This document shows, piece after piece, positions 1-7,257 of a DNA stretch of 32,776 nucleotides (position 1 is its first letter; each line of letters begins with the position of its first letter). This DNA comes from Gemmatimonadota bacterium. Lineage in GTDB: Bacteria; Gemmatimonadota; Gemmatimonadetes; Longimicrobiales; Gaopeijiaceae. Where the stretch lies: assembly GCA_028874995.1 (NCBI GenBank), contig JAPPGM010000102.1, positions 1 through 32,776 on the forward strand. The letters run 5' to 3'. Under the pieces are notes generated by a model that saw only the letters and a list, made by a program, of their open reading frames with translations, made no database searches and was not told the origin of the DNA. The position numbers and the translations under genes were made by a program.

Positions 1-81
1 CCGGTTGGCCAGGATCCCGATCACGATGGTCGCGATCAGGTAGATGAAGATCAGCGAGGTGGAGACGACCCAGGGTTCCAT
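1..81 (-). CDS. Sodium:solute symporter, N-terminal fragment (runs off left edge)
   Basis: On the minus strand an ATG at 79-81 opens a frame that stays open to the window edge, giving 27 residues that begin MEPWVVSTSLIFIYLIATIV, a strongly hydrophobic first membrane segment. The short luminal start followed at once by a transmembrane helix is typical of sodium:solute symporters (SSS family). The gene lies 7 bp downstream of a DUF3311 protein, a pairing that is recurrent for SSS permeases of organic acids. Only the start is visible, so the substrate cannot be inferred. The identification rests mostly on the DUF3311 neighbour. Confidence 0.6.
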   Translation of the reverse strand, partial: MEPWVVSTSLIFIYLIATIVIGILANR

Positions 82-88
82 TTTTCTG

Positions 89-313
89 CTAGACCCCCTT
101 CCGGAGGGCCCAGATCAGGACGGCGATCATGAGGCAGTAGACGCCGAACAGGTAGGCGAAGAGGAAGGGCGTGCCGAGGATGAGCGGCTCGGTGCGGTTC
201 ATGAGGCCGTGCACGATGGGGGGCTGCGCGAGGACCATGGCCGCGAGGAAGGCGATGGTGGCGATGCGGCCTGAGCGGGTGCGGGGGAGGTAGTGGGAGC
301 GGGGGGGGGTCAT
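89..313 (-). CDS. DUF3311 family small membrane protein
   Basis: A 74-residue protein with a basic N-terminus (about residues 1-16) followed by two hydrophobic segments, roughly residues 18-36 (IATIAFLAAMVLAQPPIV) and 45-70 (ending MIAVLIWALRKGV). Small two-helix proteins of this length encoded directly ahead of a sodium:solute symporter are the DUF3311 family. The role is presumed to be an accessory subunit or assembly factor for the symporter, but no biochemical function is established. The stop lies 7 bp before the symporter start, so the two are almost certainly cotranscribed leftward. The ATG at 311-313 follows a very G-rich stretch. Confidence 0.65.
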   Translation of the reverse strand: MTPPRSHYLPRTRSGRIATIAFLAAMVLAQPPIVHGLMNRTEPLILGTPFLFAYLFGVYCLMIAVLIWALRKGV

Positions 314-359
314 GGGTATGGTGTGCTCCGGGGGGGGTGGGTGCGGTGGTGGAAGGTTA

Positions 360-390
360 GGGGGGGTGGGGGTGGGGGGACAATGGGGGG
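360..390 (+). other. G-quadruplex-forming motif in divergent intergenic region
   Basis: Four uninterrupted G runs lie on the plus strand: 360-366 (7 G), 368-372 (5 G), 374-379 (6 G) and 385-390 (6 G). Loops are 1, 1 and 5 nt. This satisfies the usual G4 pattern with a wide margin, and more G runs lie at 331-341. The motif sits between the divergent DUF3311/symporter genes and the ACP gene, where it could affect transcription in either direction. Function is inference only. Confidence 0.6.
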
Positions 391-438
391 TGGTCGAAGC
401 GATCGACGATGAAACCGGCGTGAGTACATGAAATCCGC

Positions 439-444
439 TATATT
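439..444 (+). promoter_or_regulatory. Possible -10 element for the ACP gene
   Basis: TATATT at 439-444 lies in a short AT-rich patch within otherwise GC-rich DNA, 45 bp ahead of the ACP start. It matches the -10 consensus at 5 of 6 positions. No convincing -35 box is seen 16-18 bp upstream, so this is only a weak candidate. Confidence 0.25.
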
Positions 445-476
445 CACTTCCGTCTCATCCAACCACCCACAGCCTT

Positions 477-481
477 AGGAG
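477..481 (+). promoter_or_regulatory. Ribosome binding site of the ACP gene
   Basis: AGGAG at 477-481 lies 7 nt before the ATG at 489. This fixes the start of the small ACP gene. Confidence 0.7.
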
Positions 482-488
482 TCGAGCG

Positions 489-719
489 ATGACCGGAACC
501 GAGAGCCGTCTAGTGGAACTGATGGACGAACACCTGGACCTTGGCCGTGAGCCCGATCTCAATCGCGGATTCGCGGATTCAGGCATCTCCTCACTGAATG
601 CCGTGGCCTTCATCAAGGTCGTCGAGCGGGAGTTCGACGTTGCGATCGCCCCGGAGGATTGCGACAAGATCGGAACCCTCGGGAAGCTCATCGCCTACCT
701 GGACTCCAAGCTCGGCTGA
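489..719 (+). CDS. Discrete acyl carrier protein
   Basis: A 76-residue acidic protein with the four-helix ACP pattern. The phosphopantetheine attachment site is in DSGISSLNAV (residues 30-39), with the modified serine at S35. The residue before it is Ser rather than the usual Asp. Helix III and C-terminal features (APEDCDKIGTLGKLIAYLD) fit the fold. It would carry acyl thioesters in the cytosol for a fatty acid or polyketide enzyme. It stands alone, 240 bp upstream of the his promoter and divergent from the symporter genes, so its partner is not given by operon context. It is a clear paralogue of the frameshifted ACP at 11823-12135 (shared REPD and DSG[IV]SSLNA segments), which lies by the PKS locus. 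It contains a perfect tandem 8-mer GCGGATTC at 565-580. Confidence 0.85.
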   Translation: MTGTESRLVELMDEHLDLGREPDLNRGFADSGISSLNAVAFIKVVEREFDVAIAPEDCDKIGTLGKLIAYLDSKLG

Positions 720-799
720 CGCCAATCGGGCCGGCCACCCCTCAACTTCTGAACCTCGGGGGGGTGTCCACGGCTTGCCTCGCTCCCTCCAACTGGAAC

Positions 800-823
800 C
801 AGGTGCTGAAAACCACGCACCTG
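800..823 (+). other. Inverted repeat downstream of the ACP gene
   Basis: CAGGTGC (800-806) and GCACCTG (817-823) form a perfect 7-bp stem with a 10-nt A-rich loop. No U-tract follows, so it is not a canonical intrinsic terminator. It could still be an mRNA 3' structure. Nothing else recognisable lies between 720 and 964. Confidence 0.3.
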
Positions 824-964
824 CTCGGGGAGAGGGCGCGAGTCACGCCGGTAGTTTGTCCCATTCCGACATGCTCGTGTCCCGGATTTTGCCGCGGCGA
901 CGGGTGGGCGGGTGAATACGTGGTGGGGTGGCGGCGTGTGCCCGCCTGGTGACGTCCGAATCCA

Positions 965-993
965 TTGACACGACCAGCCCGACCCGCGAGAAT
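965..993 (+). promoter_or_regulatory. Promoter of the histidine operon
   Basis: A perfect -35 TTGACA at 965-970 is followed after a 17-bp spacer by GAGAAT at 988-993, which matches 4 of 6 positions of TATAAT. Predicted transcription start is about 1000, only one or two bases before the ATG of the leader peptide. The leader peptide would then be translated from a nearly leaderless mRNA. Confidence 0.6.
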
Positions 994-1001
994 CAGATCC
1001 C

Positions 1002-1064
1002 ATGAACACCCGCACCCACACCCCGGCCCATCATCGCCACGGCCACCGAGAGGCGGTCGCGTGA
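1002..1064 (+). CDS. hisL: His operon leader peptide
   Basis: A 20-codon ORF starts at ATG 1002 and ends at TGA 1062-1064. Its peptide MNTRTHTPAHHRHGHREAVA contains five histidines within ten residues (6, 10, 11, 13, 15). Such a His-rich peptide between the operon promoter and an intrinsic terminator is the hallmark of histidine attenuation. Stalling on His codons when charged tRNA-His is scarce would alter folding of the downstream leader RNA. The ATG has no Shine-Dalgarno sequence and lies about 2 nt from the predicted transcription start. A hairpin (1056-1063 with 1074-1083, two-base bulge at 1079-1080) overlaps the stop codon and may be the pause structure. Confidence 0.75.
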   Translation: MNTRTHTPAHHRHGHREAVA

Positions 1065-1100
1065 CGGCATAGCCACGCCAGACGGACGGGCTTGACCGGC

Positions 1101-1132
1101 ACCGGCTTCCTCGACGGGAGGCCGGTTTTTTT
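1101..1132 (+). terminator. Intrinsic terminator acting as his attenuator
   Basis: The stem ACCGGCTTCC (1101-1110) pairs with GGAGGCCGGT (1117-1126), ten pairs including one G-U, around the loop TCGACG. It is followed at once by seven T residues (1126-1132). An extra ACCGGC copy directly upstream (1095-1100) could compete for the same GCCGGT arm. The terminator lies between the His-rich leader peptide and hisG. Confidence 0.8.
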
Positions 1133-1213
1133 GCGCATGGAAGTCTGGTCACGGGACCGGCGAGCCGCCACGGAGGCCGAATACCCGCCCCGGGCGATAC
1201 GGAGGACCACGAA

Positions 1214-2128
1214 GTGAGAACGCAGTTGGAGACAAAGAACATCAGAGGCGTCGGCGCCGCCCCGCGCGCGGGCCAGGTCCGCATCGGGCTGCCCAAGGGA
1301 AGCATGCAGTCCGGCGTGCTCTCGCTCCTCGCCGACGCGGGTATCGAGATTCGCGTGGGCGAGCGCAACTACCGCCCCAGGCTCTCGTGGCCCGGCTTCG
1401 CGGCCAAGCTGCTCAAGCCGCAGAACGTGGTTGAGATGCTGCACGCCGGGTCGCGCGACGTGGGCTTCGCGGGCGCGGACTGGGTGGCCGAGCTGGACGC
1501 CGACCTCGTGGAGCTGCTGGACACCGAGCTGGACCCCGTTCAGGTCGTAGCGGCCGCCCCCGCCGGACTCCTGGTCGACGGCGCCCTCCCCCCCCGCCGC
1601 CCCCTGGTCGTCGCATCCGAGTACGCACGCCTCACGCAGCGCTGGATCGCATCCGGGTCCATCGATGCCGTCTTCGTGCGGTCCTACGGGACCACCGAGG
1701 TCTTCCCCCCCGAGGACGCCGACCTGATCGTCGACAACACCGCCACCGGATCCACGCTGCGCGCCAACGGACTCGCCATCGTGGACACCCTCATGCGCTC
1801 GTCCACCCGGCTCTACGCCGCCCGCCCCGCCCTCGACGACCCCACCCGCCGCGGCCCGATCGAAGACCTCGTCCTCCTGCTCAAATCCGTCCTCGAGGCG
1901 CGCCGCCGCGTCATGCTGGAACTCAACGTCGCGGAAGAGGACTTCGAGCGGGTCGTCTCCATCCTTCCCTGCATGCGCGAGCCCACCGTGTCGCGCCTCC
2001 ACGGCGAAAGCGGCTACGCGGTCCGCGCCGCCGTCCCCCGAACCGCGCTGCCGGCCCTCCTTCTCGACATCAAGGCGCGGGGCGGCACCGATCTCGTCGT
2101 CTCCGAACCGCAGCAGATCGTGCCATGA
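1214..2128 (+). CDS. hisG: ATP phosphoribosyltransferase, long form (HisG)
   Basis: A 304-residue protein catalysing the first, committed step: ATP plus PRPP to phosphoribosyl-ATP. The N-terminal catalytic part begins near residue 22 (VRIGLPKGSM). The PRPP-binding region is seen around 168-188 (DLIVDNTATGSTLRANGL). The C-terminal 80 or so residues form the ACT-like regulatory HisG_C domain of the long hexameric form, so feedback inhibition by histidine and independence from HisZ are expected from family knowledge. The GTG start at 1214 is supported by GGAGG at 1201-1205. The first 20 residues are a poorly conserved extension. The stop overlaps the next start by ATGA (2125-2128). Confidence 0.93.
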   Translation: MRTQLETKNIRGVGAAPRAGQVRIGLPKGSMQSGVLSLLADAGIEIRVGERNYRPRLSWPGFAAKLLKPQNVVEMLHAGSRDVGFAGADWVAELDADLVELLDTELDPVQVVAAAPAGLLVDGALPPRRPLVVASEYARLTQRWIASGSIDAVFVRSYGTTEVFPPEDADLIVDNTATGSTLRANGLAIVDTLMRSSTRLYAARPALDDPTRRGPIEDLVLLLKSVLEARRRVMLELNVAEEDFERVVSILPCMREPTVSRLHGESGYAVRAAVPRTALPALLLDIKARGGTDLVVSEPQQIVP

Positions 2129-3780
2129 ACCCGGGTGACCGCGACATCATCGACCTCAGCATGAACGAGGGCGAACCGCCCAGCCGCGCCTGCCTCGAGG
2201 TCCTCGAACGGCACGGCCCAGCGCTGCTCCGCAAGTACGCCGACCCCGCCCCCCTTGAAGCCGCCTACGCGGCCTACCTCGGCACCGACCCCGCCAACGT
2301 CCTCGCCACGACCGGCGGCGACGACGCCATCGACCGCGTCTTCCGCGCCTTCCTCGCGCCGGGCCGGGAAATGGTCTTTCCGACCCCCACCTTCGAGATG
2401 GTCCCGGCGTGCGCGCGCATGGCCCGGGGGGACCTCGTCCCGATCGAGTACGACTGGGGCACGCTGCCGCACGACGACATCCTCGCCGCGGTGAACCAAC
2501 GGACCGGCGTCGTGGCAGTGCTCACCCCCGACAACCCCACCGGCTGCGCCTTCACCACCGAGTCCCTGCTCCGCCTCGCCGCCGCGCTCCCCCCCGAGGT
2601 CACCCTCATGGTGGACCTGGCCTACGCCGAGTTCGCCGACGAGGACCCCACCCCCGCCCTCCTCGAAGTCCCCCGCGCGATCATGATCCGCACGATGTCG
2701 AAGTCGTGGGGACTGGCCGGGCTGCGGGTCGGCTTCGCGGTGGGCGCGAAGGAGCGGATCGACGTGCTGCGCGGCTACGGCGGCCCCTACGCGCTGACCG
2801 GGCCCTCGATCGCGATCGCGCTGGACCGGCTGCGCAACGGCGTCGACGAGATGCGCGAGTTCGTGGAGTACATCCGCACCCGGCGCGAACGGCTGGACGC
2901 GCTGCTATGGGACGTCGGCGGTGTGCCCGGGCAGTCGCAAACGAACTTCGTGCTCTGCTCCTTCACGGACGCGCGCTGGATCCACAGGGGGATGGCCGCG
3001 CAGGGCGTGCTGGTGCGGTACTTCGCGCACCTGCCCGAGTACGTGCGCATCACCGTGCCGCGCGACGACGCCGAGTTCCGCCGCGTGGAGCGCGCGCTGA
3101 GGTGCCTCGACCGCCCCGAGGCGCTGCTCTTCGACATGGACGGGGTGCTGGCCGACGTGCGGCGCTCGTACCGCGAGGCGATCGTCCGCACCTGCGCCTC
3201 GTTCGGGGTGGAGGCCGGTCACGACCTGATCGAGGCCGTGAAGGCCGCCGGGCAGGCCAACGACGACTGGGCGGTGACGCACGGCGTGCTGGCCCGCGCC
3301 GGAGTGCGGGCCTCGCTGGAGGAGGTGACCGAGCGGTTCGAGGAGCTGTACCAGGGCACCGAGGCCGAACCGGGACTCCGCCGCCACGAGACGCTGATCC
3401 CCATGCGCGAACTGCTTGAGGGGCTGGCGCAGGTTTTCAAGCTGGGCGTCGTGACGGGGCGGCCGCGCGCGGACGCCGAACGCTTCCTGCGTGAGCACGG
3501 CGTGCGCGGCCTCTTCGGCGCCGTGGTCTGCCGCGAGGACGCGCCGCTCAAGCCGGATCCGGCGCCGGTGCGGCTCGCGCTGGAGCGCCTCGAGGTGCGG
3601 AGCGCGTGGATGCTGGGCGACACCCCCGACGACGTGCGGGCGGCGGTGGGGGCGGGGGTCGTGCCCGTGGGGGTGGTGCCGCCGGGGGGTGGGGAGACCG
3701 TCTGGACGGCGCTCGAAGAGGCGGGCGCCGCGCGGATCATGACAGCGGAACCCGACTTCGGAGGATTGTTCCATGGCTGA
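2125..3780 (+). CDS. hisC: Histidinol-phosphate aminotransferase fused to HAD phosphatase
   Basis: A 551-residue two-domain protein. Residues 1-330 are a fold-type I aminotransferase of the HisC group: D164 in MVDLAYAEF contacts the PLP ring, and K193 in RTMSKSWGLAG is the Schiff-base lysine. Residues 331-551 are a HAD hydrolase with all four motifs: DMDG (nucleophile D337, D339), T444 in VVTGRP, K476 in KPDP, and D499 in GDTPDD. HisC makes histidinol phosphate. The attached HAD is the obvious candidate for the following dephosphorylation, because the HisB here lacks the phosphatase half. HAD proteins of this subfamily are known in fusions with histidine enzymes, but the phosphatase assignment is inference. 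It overlaps hisG by 4 bp and hisB by 8 bp, so translation is likely coupled. Confidence 0.9.
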   Translation: MNPGDRDIIDLSMNEGEPPSRACLEVLERHGPALLRKYADPAPLEAAYAAYLGTDPANVLATTGGDDAIDRVFRAFLAPGREMVFPTPTFEMVPACARMARGDLVPIEYDWGTLPHDDILAAVNQRTGVVAVLTPDNPTGCAFTTESLLRLAAALPPEVTLMVDLAYAEFADEDPTPALLEVPRAIMIRTMSKSWGLAGLRVGFAVGAKERIDVLRGYGGPYALTGPSIAIALDRLRNGVDEMREFVEYIRTRRERLDALLWDVGGVPGQSQTNFVLCSFTDARWIHRGMAAQGVLVRYFAHLPEYVRITVPRDDAEFRRVERALRCLDRPEALLFDMDGVLADVRRSYREAIVRTCASFGVEAGHDLIEAVKAAGQANDDWAVTHGVLARAGVRASLEEVTERFEELYQGTEAEPGLRRHETLIPMRELLEGLAQVFKLGVVTGRPRADAERFLREHGVRGLFGAVVCREDAPLKPDPAPVRLALERLEVRSAWMLGDTPDDVRAAVGAGVVPVGVVPPGGGETVWTALEEAGAARIMTAEPDFGGLFHG

Positions 3781-4411
3781 AGGAAACGGAACCCGGCGCG
3801 AACGCGGCCCAGCGGCCCGCGTGTCCCGCGAGACCGGGGAGACGAAGGTCGAGGTGCGTCTCGACCTGGACGGACGCGCAAAGGACCCGCCGGACGACGC
3901 GCCCCGGATCGAGGTGAAGACCGGGATCGGATTCCTCGACCACATGCTGCACGCTCTGGCCTTCCATGGGGGATGGAGCCTTGAGTTGACTTGCGACGGA
4001 GACCTCGAAATCGACGACCACCACACCGTCGAGGACACCGGATTGGCGCTGGGCCAGGCGGTGGCCCACGCGCTCGGCGACCGGAAGGGCATCGCGCGAT
4101 TCGGCCACTCCTACGCCCCCCTGGACGAAGCCCTGGCACGGGCCGTCGTGGACATCTCCAGCCGCCCCTTCTTCGCAGGCGAGCTGAGCCTGGAGCGGGA
4201 ACGCGTCGGCGCGCTCTCCTGCGAAATGGTGCCGCACTTCTTCCATTCCTTCGCCCAGGCGGCCGCCCTCACCCTGCACGTCGACGTGATCCGCGGCGCC
4301 AACGACCACCACCGCATCGAGGCGTGCTTCAAGGCGGTGGCGCTGGCGCTCAGGGCCGCGCTGGCCCGGGCCGATGGAGACCGGGTGCCGTCGACGAAGG
4401 GGGTGCTGTGA
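3773..4411 (+). CDS. hisB: Imidazoleglycerol-phosphate dehydratase (HisB, monofunctional)
   Basis: A 212-residue protein that dehydrates imidazoleglycerol phosphate to imidazole-acetol phosphate. Family signatures are intact: GIGFLDHMLHALAFHG (51-66), the metal-binding DDHHTVEDT (81-89), HFFHSF and a second DHHR motif near residue 182. The tandem HxxEH/DHH repeats are those that bind two Mn ions in the 24-mer enzyme. The protein has about 20 extra N-terminal residues but no N-terminal phosphatase domain, so it is unlike the bifunctional enterobacterial HisB. Its ATG at 3773 overlaps the hisC-HAD stop by 8 bp. Confidence 0.93.
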   Translation: MAEGNGTRRERGPAARVSRETGETKVEVRLDLDGRAKDPPDDAPRIEVKTGIGFLDHMLHALAFHGGWSLELTCDGDLEIDDHHTVEDTGLALGQAVAHALGDRKGIARFGHSYAPLDEALARAVVDISSRPFFAGELSLERERVGALSCEMVPHFFHSFAQAAALTLHVDVIRGANDHHRIEACFKAVALALRAALARADGDRVPSTKGVL

Positions 4412-4472
4412 GTTTTCCGAGTCCCCTTCGCGGCCGGCGAACCGCGCGGTGGCCGCGGAGAGCGATTTGCGG

Positions 4473-5087
4473 ATGACCTCCGTTGCTCCCGCCGTCGCCG
4501 TCGTGCGCACCAGCACCGCCAACCTGGCCTCGGTCCTGACCGGACTGGAACGCCTTGGGTGCCGCGTGCGCACCACCGCCGATCCTGGCGAGGTGGCCGT
4601 TGCGGACCGCGTGGTGCTCCCCGGCGTGGGTGCCTTCGCGGCGGCCCAACGCGCCATTGCCGCGCACGGTCTGGCCGATTCCCTGCGCGAACGCATCGAG
4701 CGGGGCCGCCCGACGCTGGGCATCTGTCTCGGCATGCAGCTCATGGCGCTCGGCAGCGAGGAGGCGCCCGGCGTGCCCGGCCTCGGCGTCCTCGACGGAG
4801 TGGTCGAGAGCTACGAGCCGGGTGAAGAGGGCTGGCGGGTCCCGCAGATGGGGTGGAACCTGGTCACCCCGGATGACGGGTGCGGGATCGTGCCGCGCGG
4901 CCATGCATACTTTGCGAACTCGTACCGGCTGGCCGCGGCGCCGGAGGGATGGCTGCCGGTGTGGAGCGAATACGCCGGCAGGTTCGTGGCCGCCGTGGAG
5001 CGTGGACCGGTGGTGGGGTGCCAGTTCCACCCGGAGTTGTCGGGTGAATACGGCAGGGCGCTGCTTGGGCGCTGGCTGGAGGCGTAG
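4473..5087 (+). CDS. hisH: Imidazole glycerol phosphate synthase, glutaminase subunit HisH
   Basis: A class I glutamine amidotransferase that feeds ammonia to HisF. With ATG 4473 as start the protein has 204 residues, the normal family length. The nucleophile is C85 in TLGICLGMQ, and the catalytic His and Glu are in CQFHPELSG near the C-terminus. The oxyanion region LPGVGAF is also present. An upstream in-frame ATG at 4374 would add 33 arginine- and cysteine-rich residues and overlap hisB, so it is disfavoured. The 61-nt gap from hisB is the largest inside the operon and holds a GGAGAG ribosome site. Two bases separate it from hisF, its heterodimer partner. Confidence 0.92.
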   Translation: MTSVAPAVAVVRTSTANLASVLTGLERLGCRVRTTADPGEVAVADRVVLPGVGAFAAAQRAIAAHGLADSLRERIERGRPTLGICLGMQLMALGSEEAPGVPGLGVLDGVVESYEPGEEGWRVPQMGWNLVTPDDGCGIVPRGHAYFANSYRLAAAPEGWLPVWSEYAGRFVAAVERGPVVGCQFHPELSGEYGRALLGRWLEA

Positions 5088-5089
5088 CC

Positions 5090-5950
5090 GTGCTCCCCGT
5101 CCGCATCATCCCCTGCCTGGACGTCCGTGACGGGCGAGTTGTAAAGGGCGTCCGGTTCCGCGGCCTCACCGACCAGGGCGACCCCGCCGCGCTGGCCCGC
5201 GCCTACGAGGAACAGGGCGCCGACGAGGTGGTCGTCCTGGACGTGACCGCCACTCCCGAAGGGCGTGGGACGCGCCGCGACACCGTGGCCGCCGTGAGGA
5301 CGCGGCTGTCGGTGCCGCTCACGGTCGGGGGCGGGATCGGCGGGGTGGGGGACGCTGCCGCCCTGCTCGAGGCCGGTGCCGACAAGGTGGCGGTCAACAC
5401 GGCCGCGCTCCGGCGCCCCGAGCTGCTGACCGAACTGGCGGCTAGGTACGGGTCGCAATGCGTGGTGGTCTCGATCGACGCGCTGCGGACGGTCGGTGGC
5501 CGCGTCGGCGGCGATGACGGCGAGCGGGCGGCGCAATGGCGGAATGGGCCGCCTCCGGTCGGCGGTCGCGCACGCCAACCCCGCTACGAGGTGGTCGTCC
5601 GCTCCGGCACCGAACGGCTGGCCCGGGACGCGATCGCCTGGGCGCGCGAGGCGGTGGACCGGGGCGCCGGCGAGATTCTGCTCACGAGCATCGACCGCGA
5701 CGGCACGCGGAGCGGCTATGAGCTCTCCCTGCTGCGCGCGGTGCGCTCGGCGGTGCGGGTCCCGATCGTCGCGTCGGGGGGCGCGGACTCTCCCGGGCAC
5801 ATGGCCGAGGCGGTGTGCGCGGGGGCGGACGCCGTGCTGGCCGCGTCGATCTTCCACCAGGGCAACTGGACGGTGCGGGCCGTGAAGGAGGCGCTGGCCG
5901 TGCTCGGTGTGGCAGTGCGGCCTGACTACCAGGAGGCGCGAACCCCATGA
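5090..5950 (+). CDS. hisF: Imidazole glycerol phosphate synthase, cyclase subunit HisF
   Basis: A TIM-barrel cyclase that converts PRFAR and ammonia to IGP and AICAR. The catalytic aspartates are D11 (PCLDVRDGR) and D130 (VVSIDALR), at the positions usual for the family. Phosphate-binding glycines are in LTVGGGIG and IVASGG. At 286 residues it is about 30 longer than typical HisF. The excess is an insertion after D130, about residues 133-165, rich in Gly, Arg and Pro. This lies in the beta5-alpha5 region, which faces the active site end of the barrel. The GTG start at 5090 follows the hisH stop by 2 bp. The stop overlaps hisA by ATGA. Confidence 0.92.
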   Translation: MLPVRIIPCLDVRDGRVVKGVRFRGLTDQGDPAALARAYEEQGADEVVVLDVTATPEGRGTRRDTVAAVRTRLSVPLTVGGGIGGVGDAAALLEAGADKVAVNTAALRRPELLTELAARYGSQCVVVSIDALRTVGGRVGGDDGERAAQWRNGPPPVGGRARQPRYEVVVRSGTERLARDAIAWAREAVDRGAGEILLTSIDRDGTRSGYELSLLRAVRSAVRVPIVASGGADSPGHMAEAVCAGADAVLAASIFHQGNWTVRAVKEALAVLGVAVRPDYQEARTP

Positions 5951-7257
5951 TCATCCCCTCCATCGACCTCATGGACGGCCGGGCGGTGCAGCTGGTCCAG
6001 GGCCGCCGCAAGGTGCTCGACGCCGGTGATCCCCGTCCCATCGCCGAGCGTTTCGGCCGGGTGGGCGAAGTGGCCGTCGTGGACCTCGACGCCGCGCTCG
6101 GACGGGGCTCCAACGCCGCCGTCATCGAGGAGTTGTGCCGATTGGCCCCTTGCCGCGTGGGCGGAGGAATACGCGACCGGGACGCCGCCCTCGCGTGGCT
6201 CGATCGTGGCGCGGCGAAGGTGGTGCTCGGCACCGCCGCCGTCCCCGAGGTGCTGGAAGGCCTCCCCCGGGACCGCGTCGTCGCGGCGCTGGACGCGTGG
6301 GAGGGCGAGGTGGTCGTCAAGGGATGGACCGAACGCACGGGCCGCACCGTCCTCGACGGCATGCGCGAGCTCCGCGGCCTCGCGGGCGGTTTCCTGGTCA
6401 CCTTCGTCGAAGGCGAGGGAATGGAGGCCGGTTTTCCCCGCGACCGGATCGCGGCACTGGTCGAAGCGGCCGGCACCGCACGCCTGACGGTCGCCGGGGG
6501 GATCACGACCGCCGAAGAGGTTGCCTGGCTGGACCGCGCGGGTGCTGACGCGCAGGTCGGGATGGCCCTCTATCGCGGCACACTCGACCTGGCCGAAGCG
6601 TTCACCGCACCACTCCGCAGCGAACGCCCCGACGGACTCTGGCCCACGATCGTGACGGACGACCGGGGAGCCGCGCTGGGCCTGGTCTGGTCCAGTCCGG
6701 AGAGCGTGCGCGCGGCGATCGACGAAGGCCGCGGCGTTTATCAATCGCGCGCGCGGGGACTGTGGCGCAAGGGGGCGACCTCGGGTGCCACCCAGAGGCT
6801 GCTGCACATCGCACCCGACTGCGACCGGGACGCGCTGCGCTTCACCGTCGCGCAGGCCGGCGACGGGTTTTGTCACACCGGCGAATGGACCTGCTTCGGT
6901 CCCGCGCGGGGACTGCGCGGGCTGGAACGAACGCTGAAGTCACGGCGGACAGCGCCGGTGGGCGGGTCGCTCACCACCCGGGCGCTCGCCGACGATGCCT
7001 TTCTGCGTGGCAAGCTCGTCGAGGAAGCGGGAGAGCTGGGCGATGCGGTGGCGGGTTTGGGACCCACGGAGCCGGATGCACCGGGGGGCGCGGACCGGGT
7101 GGTTGAAGAGGCAGCGGACGTCATGTACTTCCTGACCGTGGCACTGGAGCGTGCCGGCGCCACCATGGCCGATGTGGACCGCGAGTTGGACCGGCGCGCC
7201 ATGAAGGTCAACCGGAGGAGGGCGTCGGAGCCGAAGGGGGCGGGGCTGCGTGGCTGA
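5947..7257 (+). CDS. hisA: Trifunctional HisA-HisI-HisE fusion protein
   Basis: A 436-residue fusion of three enzymes. Residues 1-225 are HisA (ProFAR isomerase), a TIM barrel with D7 in PSIDLMDGR and D116 in ALDAWEG as the catalytic pair. Residues 229-320 are HisI, phosphoribosyl-AMP cyclohydrolase: RGLWRKGATSG, metal-binding DCDRD (291-295) and zinc cysteines C292, C309 and C316. Residues 340-436 are HisE, phosphoribosyl-ATP pyrophosphatase, with the all-alpha MazG-like acidic motifs LVEEAGE (357-363) and VVEEAADVMY (385-394). It would carry out steps 2, 3 and 4 of the pathway in one chain. HisI-HisE fusions are common. Joining them to HisA is unusual. It overlaps hisF by 4 bp and hisD by 8 bp. 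Confidence 0.92.
   Translation: MIIPSIDLMDGRAVQLVQGRRKVLDAGDPRPIAERFGRVGEVAVVDLDAALGRGSNAAVIEELCRLAPCRVGGGIRDRDAALAWLDRGAAKVVLGTAAVPEVLEGLPRDRVVAALDAWEGEVVVKGWTERTGRTVLDGMRELRGLAGGFLVTFVEGEGMEAGFPRDRIAALVEAAGTARLTVAGGITTAEEVAWLDRAGADAQVGMALYRGTLDLAEAFTAPLRSERPDGLWPTIVTDDRGAALGLVWSSPESVRAAIDEGRGVYQSRARGLWRKGATSGATQRLLHIAPDCDRDALRFTVAQAGDGFCHTGEWTCFGPARGLRGLERTLKSRRTAPVGGSLTTRALADDAFLRGKLVEEAGELGDAVAGLGPTEPDAPGGADRVVEEAADVMYFLTVALERAGATMADVDRELDRRAMKVNRRRASEPKGAGLRG

Noticed and set aside
1031-2002. A 323-codon minus-strand ORF opposite hisG
   Set aside because: hisG has full family conservation on the plus strand. The antisense ORF is Gly/Glu/Arg-rich with no recognisable domain.
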